Positions 17,431 to 26,669 of a stretch of 51,599 nt of DNA are shown here, one piece after another. The notes under the pieces were generated by a model, which saw only the letters and a program-made list of their open reading frames with translations, did not search any database and was not told the origin of the DNA. This DNA comes from Arthrobacter sp. PM3 (lineage in GTDB: Bacteria; Actinomycetota; Actinomycetes; Actinomycetales; Micrococcaceae). The position numbers and the translations under genes were made by a program. How positions within the stretch are numbered: the first letter of the stretch is position 1; each line of letters starts with the position of its first letter. Location: contig NZ_CP022314.1 in NCBI RefSeq assembly GCF_003352915.1, positions 2,323,353 to 2,374,951 on the forward strand. Reading direction: 5' to 3'.

Positions 17431-19916
17431 TGGAGCAGTTCCTCTGTAGCTTCTACGTCGATGATCCGGTGGATGGACAGGACCCGTTCGGTCTCCTTGT
17501 CCGGATCGAACACCCGCACACGCCCGCCATTCACTGCTACCGGAACAACGCTCTCGCGGCTGGCATTCCCCAGGCTGTCCACGACATTCATCACCACGCG
17601 CTGTTTGAGCCGGATCGCCTTCAGCAGGGTCTCCAGGCCCAGCTGCGTGGCCTCCTCGCTGCCCGGGGCGGCCGCGGCAGCCTGGGCGGCCGGGCCCGCG
17701 GCCACGGGGCCGTCACCGCGCAGCACCGCCAGCTGGGCGTCGATGTCCGCATCCGGCGGGGCCGTGCGCGGGGCCGTGTAGACCGGCCGGCCGCCGGTCA
17801 CCGGGGTGCTGCGGCGCAGCCGGACGACGGCGGACGCGGCCTCCTCCAGGACAGGCGACAGGCCCAGGGCCCGGAGCGCCTGGGCGGTGTCCCGGGGCGC
17901 GGCGTGCGAGACGACGACGGTCGGGGCGATCCGCACGAGCCCGAGGCCGGCCGCCGCAGGGGCGTTGAGCAGCTCCAGCAGGGCGGTCTCGTCCTCGCTC
18001 TGGATGAAACTGGCCGCGGCCCCGACGCGGAGCCGGGAGTGCCGGGCGGCAGTGTCCTCGATCAGGTACTGCAGGGGCTGGGGGATAGCCGTGGCCGAAT
18101 GCCGGCGCAGGAAGTCCAGCATCGCCGCCGCGTCCTGGCCGGCGTCGAGGGCCCGGCGGACGGAGTCCACGGAGAACCGGTAGATGGTTGCCGGTCCCTG
18201 CCCCTCGGCCGCGGCCATGGTCAGGAGCCGGTCACTGAGTTCGGGGTCGAGGTAGCCCGGCGCCACCGCCGTCAGGTCCGCCTGCAGCAGCACATGCTGC
18301 AGCGCCGCCGGGAGGTGCTCGCCCAGGATCCCCAGCGCCTCATCCGGCTGTTCGGCGGCGATGGCGGCGCCCAGCTGGCTCAGCGCGCCGGATCCGATCA
18401 GGCCCAGCATCTCCGCCTCGCTGAGGATGCCGCGGATCAGGGAGCTGAAGCGGCGGGCCATCCGGGGCTGCGCCCATTCGGCACGCTCCAGCACGGCGGC
18501 GGCGTCCAGGACGGGCGCCTGCCCGTCCGGTGCCGCGGCCTCGAGGGTCAGTTCATGCAGGATTTCCAGGACCCGCCGGCGGACCACCGGGGCGTCGGGC
18601 CGCTGCGCCTCGGCGGACAGCGCGTTGATGGTGGTCCCCGCGGCGCCCCGGTGCGCCTGGCCTGCGGCGGCCGCGTTCACGGGCTGGCCCACCAGGGAGG
18701 GGGCGCGCTCGCTGGCCAGCCAGGCGTTGACCAGCCACAGCCACTGTTCCTGCCGGGGGAGCGCCAGCCACTCCAGTTGCGGCGGCTGGACCCAGGCGGA
18801 ACTGTCGACGTCGAGCCGCAGGAGGCCGGCCATGCCGCAGAACTCCGCGAGCACGCCGGCCTCGTTCACGCCGATCCGCAGCGAATCCGAGAGCCGTTTC
18901 ATCTCCCGGACCCCGACGCCGCCGCTGCGCAGCGTGGCCAGCGGCTGTTCGTGCACCGTGTAGAGCAATTCGTTCACAAGCCGCAGCGTCTCGGCGATGG
19001 CTCCCAGCGCCGCGTTGCGGCGCAGCCCCGCGCTCGTGTGGCCCAGCCGCGGCACGGGCGGGACGAGGGAAAAATCCTCAATGACAAAGCCGCCGCGCAG
19101 GGCCACGCCGACGCTGTGCGGCAGTTCGACATGGGCGGCGTCCAGCGGCACCAGCAGCCCGCGCGCCAGCAGCCAGTCCACGGGGCCGACGTCGGAACTT
19201 TCGTGCAGCACGGAGGCCCGGCGCTGGGCCTGCGGGACCGCGCCCATGGCCCAGTTCCCGAACCGGGCCAGGAGCGCGGTGGTCCGGTCCGGCGCCGCCG
19301 CCAGGATGGCCCGGACAGACTCCGGGGTCGCCGTCCAGTGCTGCAGCGACAGCGCCGCCTCCATCGGCGTCGTGGCCGGGGAAATGGCGGCCCCGCTCCG
19401 GTGCAGTTCCCCCACGAGCTGCACGACGCGCTGCGCAAAGGCCGGTTGGAGCCGGACGAGTTCCGTGTAGCTGCGCCCCAGCCCGGCCGGGTAGATGCCG
19501 ATCACGTCCTTGAGGCTGCCGACCGGGAGGTAATGCCGCTGCTTGGCGGCGGCGGCGTTTAGGCCATGCGGCGGATCGGCGCGGTGGACCAGCGCCAGGT
19601 CCTGCAGGGACTTCAGCAGGCGGTCGACGGCGGCAACCGTGGCGCCGTTGATCAGTTTCTTCAGCATGACCGCGGACGCGCTGTGTCCGGTGTCGGCGTT
19701 GGTGCACAGGTGCAGGGTTTCCAGGACCTGCATCTGCGGGCGGTTGAGCCGCTCCAGCGCCCGCTGCACGCTGACCCGTCCGCTGGCGCGCGCAGCCAGC
19801 GCGGCGAAGTCCGGGACGCCGGGCGAAATCAGGTCCGGCCGCGCGCAAAACAGGGCCCGCAACGAATCGTCGCTTCGTGCCTGAAGTTCCTTGCTCAGTG
19901 CGCGGATGAGGGACAT
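17427..19916 (-). CDS. Helicase-associated domain protein, XPB operon partner
   Basis: The 829-residue protein begins MSLIRALSKELQARSDDSLR and consists of several winged-helix-like segments, for example LNRPQMQVLETLHLC, GVGVREMKRLSDSLRI and the C-terminal TLLKAIRLKQRVVMNVVDS with an IIDVEATEELLQ end. It matches the actinobacterial helicase-C-terminal-associated (Helicase_C_3) family always seen beside XPB. I see no Walker motifs, so it is probably not an ATPase. Its last four bases overlap the XPB start. By context it should load, regulate or target XPB, as Bax1 does in archaea, though it does not look like Bax1. The exact role is unknown. Confidence 0.8.
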   Translation of the reverse strand: MSLIRALSKELQARSDDSLRALFCARPDLISPGVPDFAALAARASGRVSVQRALERLNRPQMQVLETLHLCTNADTGHSASAVMLKKLINGATVAAVDRLLKSLQDLALVHRADPPHGLNAAAAKQRHYLPVGSLKDVIGIYPAGLGRSYTELVRLQPAFAQRVVQLVGELHRSGAAISPATTPMEAALSLQHWTATPESVRAILAAAPDRTTALLARFGNWAMGAVPQAQRRASVLHESSDVGPVDWLLARGLLVPLDAAHVELPHSVGVALRGGFVIEDFSLVPPVPRLGHTSAGLRRNAALGAIAETLRLVNELLYTVHEQPLATLRSGGVGVREMKRLSDSLRIGVNEAGVLAEFCGMAGLLRLDVDSSAWVQPPQLEWLALPRQEQWLWLVNAWLASERAPSLVGQPVNAAAAGQAHRGAAGTTINALSAEAQRPDAPVVRRRVLEILHELTLEAAAPDGQAPVLDAAAVLERAEWAQPRMARRFSSLIRGILSEAEMLGLIGSGALSQLGAAIAAEQPDEALGILGEHLPAALQHVLLQADLTAVAPGYLDPELSDRLLTMAAAEGQGPATIYRFSVDSVRRALDAGQDAAAMLDFLRRHSATAIPQPLQYLIEDTAARHSRLRVGAAASFIQSEDETALLELLNAPAAAGLGLVRIAPTVVVSHAAPRDTAQALRALGLSPVLEEAASAVVRLRRSTPVTGGRPVYTAPRTAPPDADIDAQLAVLRGDGPVAAGPAAQAAAAAPGSEEATQLGLETLLKAIRLKQRVVMNVVDSLGNASRESVVPVAVNGGRVRVFDPDKETERVLSIHRIIDVEATEELLQ

Positions 19917-19927
19917 CGGGTCCAACG

Positions 19928-20161
19928 TTACCGTTCGCCGGGCCCGCGCGGGCGGCGCCGGGCCAGCACCGCGTCCACGACGAGCGCGAGCATGAGCAGG
20001 AAGGCCGCCGGGAGCCCGTAGAGGGCCACGGAAGTCAGCCATACGGGCGCCACAACACGGTTGAACGCCAAGGCCATGACCGCGCCGACTGCAACAAGGG
20101 ACAGCACAGCAATGGCGGCCGCAATGACCAGGAAGGGCCGCCGGTAACGCGTCAGTGTCAT
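19928..20161 (-). CDS. Small two-helix membrane protein, unknown function
   Basis: The 77-residue protein begins MTLTRYRRPFLVIAAAIAVL. It has two hydrophobic helices (about 8-32 and 41-63) and a basic Arg-rich C-terminus. It ends 11 bases before the start of the XPB partner gene and reads the same way, so it probably heads that operon. I do not recognise a family. The ATG at 20159-20161 is preferred over upstream starts because the added residues are not membrane-like. Confidence 0.7.
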   Translation of the reverse strand: MTLTRYRRPFLVIAAAIAVLSLVAVGAVMALAFNRVVAPVWLTSVALYGLPAAFLLMLALVVDAVLARRRPRGPGER

Positions 20162-20339
20162 GTGGGCAACGCTAACAGTCCGGCATCGCCCGCGCCTCAA
20201 GCCACCAAAGTGAACAAGGCACGATAACCTTGACGGATAGAGACCAACACGGTCCGGGCAGTCATACCCTGAACCCGCGTATCCATGCGGATGCGGTGAC
20301 CGCCGGCCGTGTCCCCGCAGAACGAAGAAGGTTGATTAC

Positions 20340-20723
20340 GTGCCTACCGGCAAGGTCAAGTGGTATGACAAGGAAAAAGGCTTCGGATTCCTCGCTGGCG
20401 AGGACGGCCAGGAAGTCTTCCTGCCCAAGTCCGCCCTGCCCGAGGGCGTGAGCGAGCTCAAGGCCGGAACACGCGTTGAATTCGGGGTAGCCGACGGCCG
20501 CAAGGGCGCCCAGGCGCTGGGCCTGCGCGTACTGGACAAGACCCCATCCATCGCCAAGGCCAAGCGGCCCAGCGCCAGGGACCTCGCCCCGCTGGTCCAG
20601 GACCTCGTCAGCGTGCTGGACAACCTGTCCGGGACGCTGTCCGCGGGCAAGTACCCCGACGGCAACAAGGGCAAGGCGATCGCCGCCGCCCTCCGTAAGG
20701 TTGCCGACGAGCTGGACGTATAA
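20340..20723 (+). CDS. Cold-shock domain protein with C-terminal extension
   Basis: The 127-residue protein starts at GTG 20340 after AGAAGG. Residues 1-65 are a cold-shock domain (TGKVKWYDKEKGFGFLAGED, with RNP1 KGFGFL and RNP2 EVFLPK). It then has a 60-residue tail with DLAPLVQDLVSVLDNLSG, a predicted helical segment. This long-tailed form is common in actinobacteria. It precedes the DUF3027 gene by eight bases, so the two are likely one operon. Nucleic-acid binding is expected and the tail's role is unknown. Confidence 0.92.
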   Translation: MPTGKVKWYDKEKGFGFLAGEDGQEVFLPKSALPEGVSELKAGTRVEFGVADGRKGAQALGLRVLDKTPSIAKAKRPSARDLAPLVQDLVSVLDNLSGTLSAGKYPDGNKGKAIAAALRKVADELDV

Positions 20724-20731
20724 GGCTCCCG

Positions 20732-21340
20732 ATGACCCAGGAACCTGACCAGTTGCCGGCCCCGAAGGCCGGCCCCGCAGCGGCCGCCGGATCCGCGAGG
20801 ACCGCGTCCAAGACGGCCGGATCAAAACAGGCACCGCGCCCGCGCGCCGGCGTGCCCGTCTGGCGCACCGGCAAGCCGGACGCCGTCCTGGCCGCCGCCG
20901 TCGACCTCGCCCGTTCGGCCGTGGAAACCATTGCCCCGGCGGAGCAGATCGGCGGACACATCGGTGCCCGCAGCGAAGGCGACCGCCTGGTGACGCACCT
21001 GTTCGAATCCAGGCTGCCCGGCTACCTGGGCTGGCAGTGGTATGCCGTCCTGACCCGGAACTCGCGTTCCAAAACGGTGACGGTCGACGAACTCGGCCTG
21101 CTGCCCTCGGAAGATTCCATCCTGGCACCGGCCTGGGTACCGTGGGCGGAGCGGGTCCGTCCCGAGGACGCACAGGCAGACGAACCCCTCGACGACGAAG
21201 CATCTGCCGAAGACGAAACGGACGACGCGTCCGCCGAGGACGAAACCGCCGGCACCTCCGGCCAGGACACCACCGGCGACGACACTACGGGCAAGGCCCC
21301 CACCGGAAAGCCGGAACGCTCCGCGGACGAGGCCGACTAG
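20732..21340 (+). CDS. DUF3027 protein
   Basis: The 202-residue protein has an Ala/Pro/Lys-rich N-terminus and a conserved core (about residues 40-150) with GYLGWQWYAVLTR and PSEDSILAPAWVPWAERVRPED, recognised as DUF3027. The last 50 residues are a strongly acidic Asp/Glu/Thr-rich tail that looks disordered. The function is not known. It follows a cold-shock protein gene by eight bases, and the MFS exporter starts 44 bases after it. Confidence 0.82.
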   Translation: MTQEPDQLPAPKAGPAAAAGSARTASKTAGSKQAPRPRAGVPVWRTGKPDAVLAAAVDLARSAVETIAPAEQIGGHIGARSEGDRLVTHLFESRLPGYLGWQWYAVLTRNSRSKTVTVDELGLLPSEDSILAPAWVPWAERVRPEDAQADEPLDDEASAEDETDDASAEDETAGTSGQDTTGDDTTGKAPTGKPERSADEAD

Positions 21341-21384
21341 CGGTTGGAAACGCCAGGGAGAGTGCACGCGGAGGGCCGGGGCTG

Positions 21385-22704
21385 ATGTCCACGTTCAAGT
21401 CCCTGCACATCCTGAACTACCGGATCTGGTTCGTCGGCGCGCTGATCTCCAACATCGGCACCTGGATGCAGCGCACCGCCCAGGACTGGCTGGTGTTCGC
21501 CCACCTGACGGCGCAGGACGCCGGGGCCGTCGGGATCACCATGGCCCTGCAGCTGGGCCCGCAGCTCTTCCTCGCCCCGGTGGCCGGGGTGGTCGCGGAC
21601 CGCTTCCACCGCAAACGGCTCCTGGTGCTGACCCAGTCCGCCATGGCCCTGCTGAGCGCCGGGCTGGGCCTCCTCGTGATCGCGGGGGCGGCGCAGCTCT
21701 GGCAGGTCTACGTTTTTGCCCTGCTGCTTGGCGTGGTGTCCGCGCTGGACGCGCCGGTGCGGCAGACCTTCGTCTCGGAACTGGTCCAGGACGATTACCT
21801 CCCCAACGCCGTCGCCCTCAACAGCGCCTCCTTCAACGTCGCCCGCATGATCGGACCGGCCGTCGCCGGTGTCCTCACCGCCGCCGTCGGGCCGGGCTGG
21901 GTGTTCCTGATCAACACCCTGACGTTCGTCGCCCTGCTGGTCAGCCTGGCGAAGATTCCGGCGGCGTCGCTGCGGCGGATGCCGCGGGCGGCGGCCGGCA
22001 AGGGCCGGATCCGTGAGGGGCTGCACTATGTGAGGTTCCGCCCGGACCTGGTGGTGGTGCTCGTGGCCATCTTCATCGTGGGGACCCTGGGCCTGAATTT
22101 CGCACTGTTCATCGCGGCGATGGTCGGCACCGAGTTCGGCCTCGACGCGGGGGCCTTCGGCCTGATGAATTCGATCATGGCGATCGGCTCGGTCGCCGGG
22201 GCGCTGTTGGCCGCCGGCCGGGGCAAGCCGCGGCTGAGGTTCGTCTTCGGGGCGGCCGGCGCGTTCGGCATCACCTCGGGCATCGCCGCGCTGGCCCCGA
22301 GCTACTTCTGGTACGGGGTGGCGCTGGTGCCCGTGGGGCTGTTCGCGATCACCATGATGACGAGCGCCAACGGCTACGTCCAGACCACCACGGACCCCGT
22401 CATGCGGGGCCGGGTGATGGCCCTCTACATGGCGATTTTCATGGGCGGAACGCCGATCGGGGCGCCGTTCGTCGGCTGGGTGGCCAACACCGCCGGCCCC
22501 CGCTGGTCCATGGGCGTCGCCGCCGCGGCCGGGCTGCTCGCGGCCCTGATCGGGCTGCTGTGGATCATCCGGGCGCGGCAGCTGCGGCTCCACTTCAACC
22601 GCCGGGCGCGGGGACTGCGGTACTTCCGGCTGGAAAGCCGGGCCGGCGTCAACGACGACGGCGCCGCCCCGGCACCTGGCCGGGACGACGCCGTCGGGAG
22701 CTGA
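21385..22704 (+). CDS. MFS transporter (EntS/MFS_3-like exporter)
   Basis: The 439-residue protein has about twelve hydrophobic segments and begins MSTFKSLHILNYRIWFVGA. Family marks are SNIGTWMQRTAQDWLV in helix 1, VADRFHRKRLL after helix 2 (the MFS motif A loop), and PVMRGRVMALYMAIFMGGTPIG in the second half. This is the subgroup that includes the enterobactin exporter EntS and many multidrug exporters. It should expel small molecules using the proton gradient. The substrate is unknown. ATG 21385 is preceded by a GGAGGGCC purine run. The end is convergent with serC. Confidence 0.9.
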   Translation: MSTFKSLHILNYRIWFVGALISNIGTWMQRTAQDWLVFAHLTAQDAGAVGITMALQLGPQLFLAPVAGVVADRFHRKRLLVLTQSAMALLSAGLGLLVIAGAAQLWQVYVFALLLGVVSALDAPVRQTFVSELVQDDYLPNAVALNSASFNVARMIGPAVAGVLTAAVGPGWVFLINTLTFVALLVSLAKIPAASLRRMPRAAAGKGRIREGLHYVRFRPDLVVVLVAIFIVGTLGLNFALFIAAMVGTEFGLDAGAFGLMNSIMAIGSVAGALLAAGRGKPRLRFVFGAAGAFGITSGIAALAPSYFWYGVALVPVGLFAITMMTSANGYVQTTTDPVMRGRVMALYMAIFMGGTPIGAPFVGWVANTAGPRWSMGVAAAAGLLAALIGLLWIIRARQLRLHFNRRARGLRYFRLESRAGVNDDGAAPAPGRDDAVGS

Positions 22705-22710
22705 CGATGT

Positions 22711-23985
<1,275 letters not shown>

Positions 23986-24067
23986 TCATTGAGACGCCGG
24001 TGCCGCGGCGGGACGGCCGGGGGTGCCGGCGCAGGCCGGACGAAAAATTATCCGGAGTAATTCAAAA

Positions 24068-24084
24068 TAGGCTAGGCTGTCCTG
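24068..24084 (+). promoter_or_regulatory. Possible iron box (IdeR/DtxR site) in the 339-base serC-regulator intergenic region
   Basis: TAGGCTAGGCTGTCCTG matches 13 of 17 inner positions of the IdeR consensus TAGGTTAGGCTAACCTA. It lies about 97 bases before the regulator ATG, in an AT-richer patch likely to contain the promoter. The rest of 23842-24180 shows only the two divergent promoter regions and no gene. Confidence 0.4.
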
Positions 24085-24180
24085 CGAACGTACGGCGGGT
24101 CCCGCCAGGGCATCCTGCATGATGCCCGCACGCGGTACGGTGGGAATGACGCACGGACTGCGCTCGAGGAGCTGAGCTGA

Positions 24181-24876
24181 ATGACGGATCTGATCGATAC
24201 CACGGAGATGTATCTTCGGACCATTCTGGAACTTGAAGAAGAAAACATCGTCGCCCTCCGTGCCCGCATCGCCGAACGGCTCCGGCACTCCGGCCCCACT
24301 GTTTCCCAGACCATTGGGCGGATGGAACGTGACGGCCTGGTGGTTGTTTCAGGCGACCGGCACCTTGAACTGACCGAAACCGGACGGAAACGCGCCATCG
24401 GCGTCATGCGCAAGCACCGCCTCGCCGAACGCCTCCTCGCCGACGTGATCGGGCTCGACTGGGCCTACGTCCACGAGGAAGCGTGCCGCTGGGAGCACGT
24501 GATGAGTGAACGCGTCGAGCGGCGGATCTTCGAGATGCTCGACTACCCGACCGTTTCGCCCTACGGCAACCCGATTCCCGGCCTCGCGGAACTTGGCGGC
24601 GCTCCCGCCGGAACGCCTGCGGACGGCGTCGTGAACCTGCTGGAGGCCATGGCCGGCTACGGCGCCGGGTCCCGGGTCACGGTCAACCGCCTCGCCGAGC
24701 CGATCCAGGTGGAACCGGAGCTTTTGGCCCAGCTGGACGAGGGCGGGATCCGGCCCGGGGCTCTGGTGTCGCTGGAGCGCGTGGGGGAGTACATCTCGGT
24801 CCGCGTGCCGGATATCGAAGGTGCCCTGGAGTTGCCGCCCGAGGTTGCCGCGCACGTCTTTGTAACAGTCGCCTGA
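24181..24876 (+). CDS. DtxR/IdeR-family metal-dependent transcriptional regulator
   Basis: The 231-residue protein has an N-terminal winged helix (AERLRHSGPTVSQTIGRMER), a metal-binding/dimer domain and a C-terminal SH3-like domain, the full IdeR layout. Metal ligands fall at the DtxR numbering: Met10, Cys102, Glu105 and His106 for the primary site, and His79, Glu83 and His98 for the ancillary site. Cys102 and Met10 point to Fe(II) (IdeR/DtxR) rather than the Mn-type MntR. With metal bound it represses iron uptake genes. A partial iron box upstream hints at autoregulation. It is a single gene, upstream of the first riboswitch. Confidence 0.93.
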   Translation: MTDLIDTTEMYLRTILELEEENIVALRARIAERLRHSGPTVSQTIGRMERDGLVVVSGDRHLELTETGRKRAIGVMRKHRLAERLLADVIGLDWAYVHEEACRWEHVMSERVERRIFEMLDYPTVSPYGNPIPGLAELGGAPAGTPADGVVNLLEAMAGYGAGSRVTVNRLAEPIQVEPELLAQLDEGGIRPGALVSLERVGEYISVRVPDIEGALELPPEVAAHVFVTVA

Positions 24877-24961
24877 CCAGCCGCAATGCGGCAGTCATGG
24901 GACGACCCATGAGTTCTGCACACCAGCGATTACGGATTTATTACCGGGTGGCTTAATCCTC

Positions 24962-24967
24962 TATAGT
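24962..24967 (+). promoter_or_regulatory. -10 hexamer (TATAGT) of the riboswitch-M23 transcript
   Basis: TATAGT at 24962-24967 gives a start near 24974, about 40 bases before the aptamer. The -35 (TATTAC, 24939-24944, 17-base spacer) is weak. Confidence 0.45.
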
Positions 24968-25009
24968 TAGTGGCCTGTACCGATACCAAAGCGTTACCTG
25001 ATCCGAAGC

Positions 25010-25226
25010 CGAGCCCTGCCAGCGGATCAGTCGCAGAACCACCTCCTGGCAGGGGCGGGGGAACCACTTTCGGCTGCTTCTTGAGCAGCCTCGGGGTGAA
25101 GTCCGTCAGCGGCAAGCAGCTTCCATTGAGGGACCCCCAGGGGTGCCTCCGTGTCCGGGTGCTTGCAGTGGCGGACCGGGTCTTTGATCTCTCTGACCCG
25201 AATCCGACAGCTAACTTCGCAGGCTA
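25010..25226 (+). ncRNA. c-di-AMP riboswitch (ydaO-yuaA class) ahead of the M23 peptidase gene
   Basis: Conserved blocks appear in order: hairpin CCCTGCCAG (25014-25022) with CTGGCAGGG (25046-25054), then GCGGGGGAACC, then CGGGGTGAAGTC, and near the end CCGAATCCGACAGCTAACTT followed by GCAGGC. AGCC (25012-25015) can pair with GGCT (25222-25225) to close P1. This is the actinobacterial ydaO aptamer, which binds cyclic di-AMP and usually lowers expression of cell-wall hydrolases. The TTG start of the M23 gene lies 19 bases after P1, behind GAGAGGAACC. Confidence 0.93.
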
Positions 25227-25244
25227 TCCAGAGAGGAACCGTTC

Positions 25245-26066
25245 TTGACCACCCAGACCGCCAGGGGCCGTCGCCGCGCGACCGGTCCCGCTCCGGAGCC
25301 GCGCCCCGTCGTCACCTATACGGCCGAGCGCCCGCGTGACGCGCACCGCGATGAACGCCGGCGCCGCCGCAGCCCGTTCCGCCAGGTCACGGATTTCGCC
25401 GCCGCCAGCGGCGTGGGGCAGAAGGCCGGTATAGCACTGGCTGCCACCGGTCTGGTGCTCACGGTCACGGTCCCCGTCACCAACCCGGTCATGGCCTCGA
25501 ACACGGGCGGGTCCGGCGCGATTTCGGCCGCTGCGCAGCCGGATGTCACGGCTGCCGCCGCCGCAAAGGTTGATTTCAGCCGGACGGCCGTCACCACCAA
25601 GGGCGACCCGGACGGCAAACTCAAGCAGCTGCTGAGCGCCCAGTCGGTCGGCAGCATCACCCGCGCCGCGTCGGCCGGCACGCTGGGTGCACCGCTGGAC
25701 CAGATGGTCACCGCTTCGCCGTTCGGTTACCGCGTGAGTCCCATCACGGGAGGCGCGGGGGAGTTCCACCGAGGCCAGGACTTCGCCGCCCAGTGCGGCA
25801 CGCCGGTCCACGCGGCCGCCAGCGGCACCGTGACCTTCAACGGATGGCACCCCTACGGCGGCGGAAACCGGGTGGTCATCGACCACGGCAACGGCCTGGA
25901 GACCACGTACAACCACCTGTCCTCGTCCACGGTGACGGTGGGCCAGAAGGTCTCCCGCGGCGACGTCGTCGCCATGAGCGGAACCACCGGCGCCTCCACC
26001 GGCTGCCACCTCCACTTTGAAGTGATGGTCAACGGCGACGTCGTCGACCCCCTCGGCTGGCTCTAA
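25245..26066 (+). CDS. Secreted M23 (LytM-type) peptidase
   Basis: The 273-residue protein starts at TTG 25245 after GAGAGGAACC. It has a long basic N-terminus and a hydrophobic signal or anchor segment (about residues 65-85). The C-terminal M23 domain carries the zinc motif HRGQD (His175, Asp179) and HLH (His255, His257), with the typical end HFEVMVNG and DPLGWL. It should cleave peptide cross-links in peptidoglycan outside the membrane. The c-di-AMP riboswitch in its leader links it to turgor and wall homeostasis. It lies just upstream of a second riboswitch-controlled unit. Confidence 0.92.
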   Translation: MTTQTARGRRRATGPAPEPRPVVTYTAERPRDAHRDERRRRRSPFRQVTDFAAASGVGQKAGIALAATGLVLTVTVPVTNPVMASNTGGSGAISAAAQPDVTAAAAAKVDFSRTAVTTKGDPDGKLKQLLSAQSVGSITRAASAGTLGAPLDQMVTASPFGYRVSPITGGAGEFHRGQDFAAQCGTPVHAAASGTVTFNGWHPYGGGNRVVIDHGNGLETTYNHLSSSTVTVGQKVSRGDVVAMSGTTGASTGCHLHFEVMVNGDVVDPLGWL

Positions 26067-26116
26067 TAAAGACGATGGCCGACTCTCAATTCACCGTGAC
26101 ACGCCGTGATCTGAAT

Positions 26117-26145
26117 GTGACATTGCGGCCGGACTCCTGTAGGGT
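26117..26145 (+). promoter_or_regulatory. Promoter of the second riboswitch transcript
   Basis: GTGACA (26117-26122), 17-base spacer, TAGGGT (26140-26145): a good housekeeping sigma match, giving a start near 26152. A 9-bp hairpin (arms 26154-26162 and 26168-26176) comes next in the leader. Confidence 0.6.
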
Positions 26146-26185
26146 TTGAAGCACGCCAACTTTTCCGAAGTTGGCGCTCTTGAGT

Positions 26186-26362
26186 GGATTGCCTAGCTCT
26201 GCCACCGCTCAAGGTCCGTTCGCATTACATCGTCTGGCAGGGGCGGGGGAACCAATTTCGGCCTTCGAAAGAAGGCCTAGGGGTTAAGTCGCAAAGCTTC
26301 CCAGGAAGCGGCGCGGCCGGGTGACTCCCATCCGAATCCGACAGCTCACCTCGTAGGCATTG
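26186..26362 (+). ncRNA. Second c-di-AMP riboswitch (ydaO-yuaA class)
   Basis: P1 is TGCCTA (26190-26195) with TAGGCA (26354-26359). Between them are CTCTGCCA and TGGCAG, GGGGCGGGGGAACCAA, a GGCCTTC-GAAAGAAGGCC hairpin, GGGGTTAAGTC, and CCGAATCCGACAGCTCACCT, matching the first copy block by block. It differs from the first copy in its peripheral hairpins. Downstream lie a 62-codon ORF (26378) and then the NlpC/P60 gene (26670). Confidence 0.93.
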
Positions 26363-26377
26363 GGAGAGGCTACTTTC

Positions 26378-26566
26378 GTGTCTTCACGCCACAATGCTGC
26401 GCGTCTGCGCACTGGCGCGGCTCACCTGAGCCCGCTGGCATCCACATCACGTGCCGCCCTTGCCGGTGCCCGGATTGGATCACGTTCCGCAGGCTCAATC
26501 TCTACCGAGCCCGGACAGCATGCAGTTCCCGCTTTTGGCGCGTCTTCGCAGTACACCCTTCGCTAA
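26378..26566 (+). CDS. Possible small protein (62 aa) directly behind the c-di-AMP riboswitch
   Basis: GTG 26378 follows GGGAGAGG by nine bases and opens a 62-codon frame rich in Ser, Ala and Arg, ending SSQYTLR. It has no clear signal peptide, membrane helix or known domain. Its position matches where the first riboswitch's target gene starts. It may be a real small protein, a leader peptide for the NlpC/P60 gene 104 bases downstream, or a decayed gene. The gap 26567-26669 holds short hairpins (CCCGTTTTACGGG near 26576, and CCGGCGT with ATGCCGG) and the next ribosome binding site. Confidence 0.4.
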   Translation: MSSRHNAARLRTGAAHLSPLASTSRAALAGARIGSRSAGSISTEPGQHAVPAFGASSQYTLR

Positions 26567-26669
26567 GTAACCCGTTTTACGGGGCGATCCGGCGTACCCC
26601 CAAGATGCCGGAGCGTCCTCACTCCGCGCCCGAAGCGCGCGGTCCAAGGATCACGAAAGAGAGAACTTA

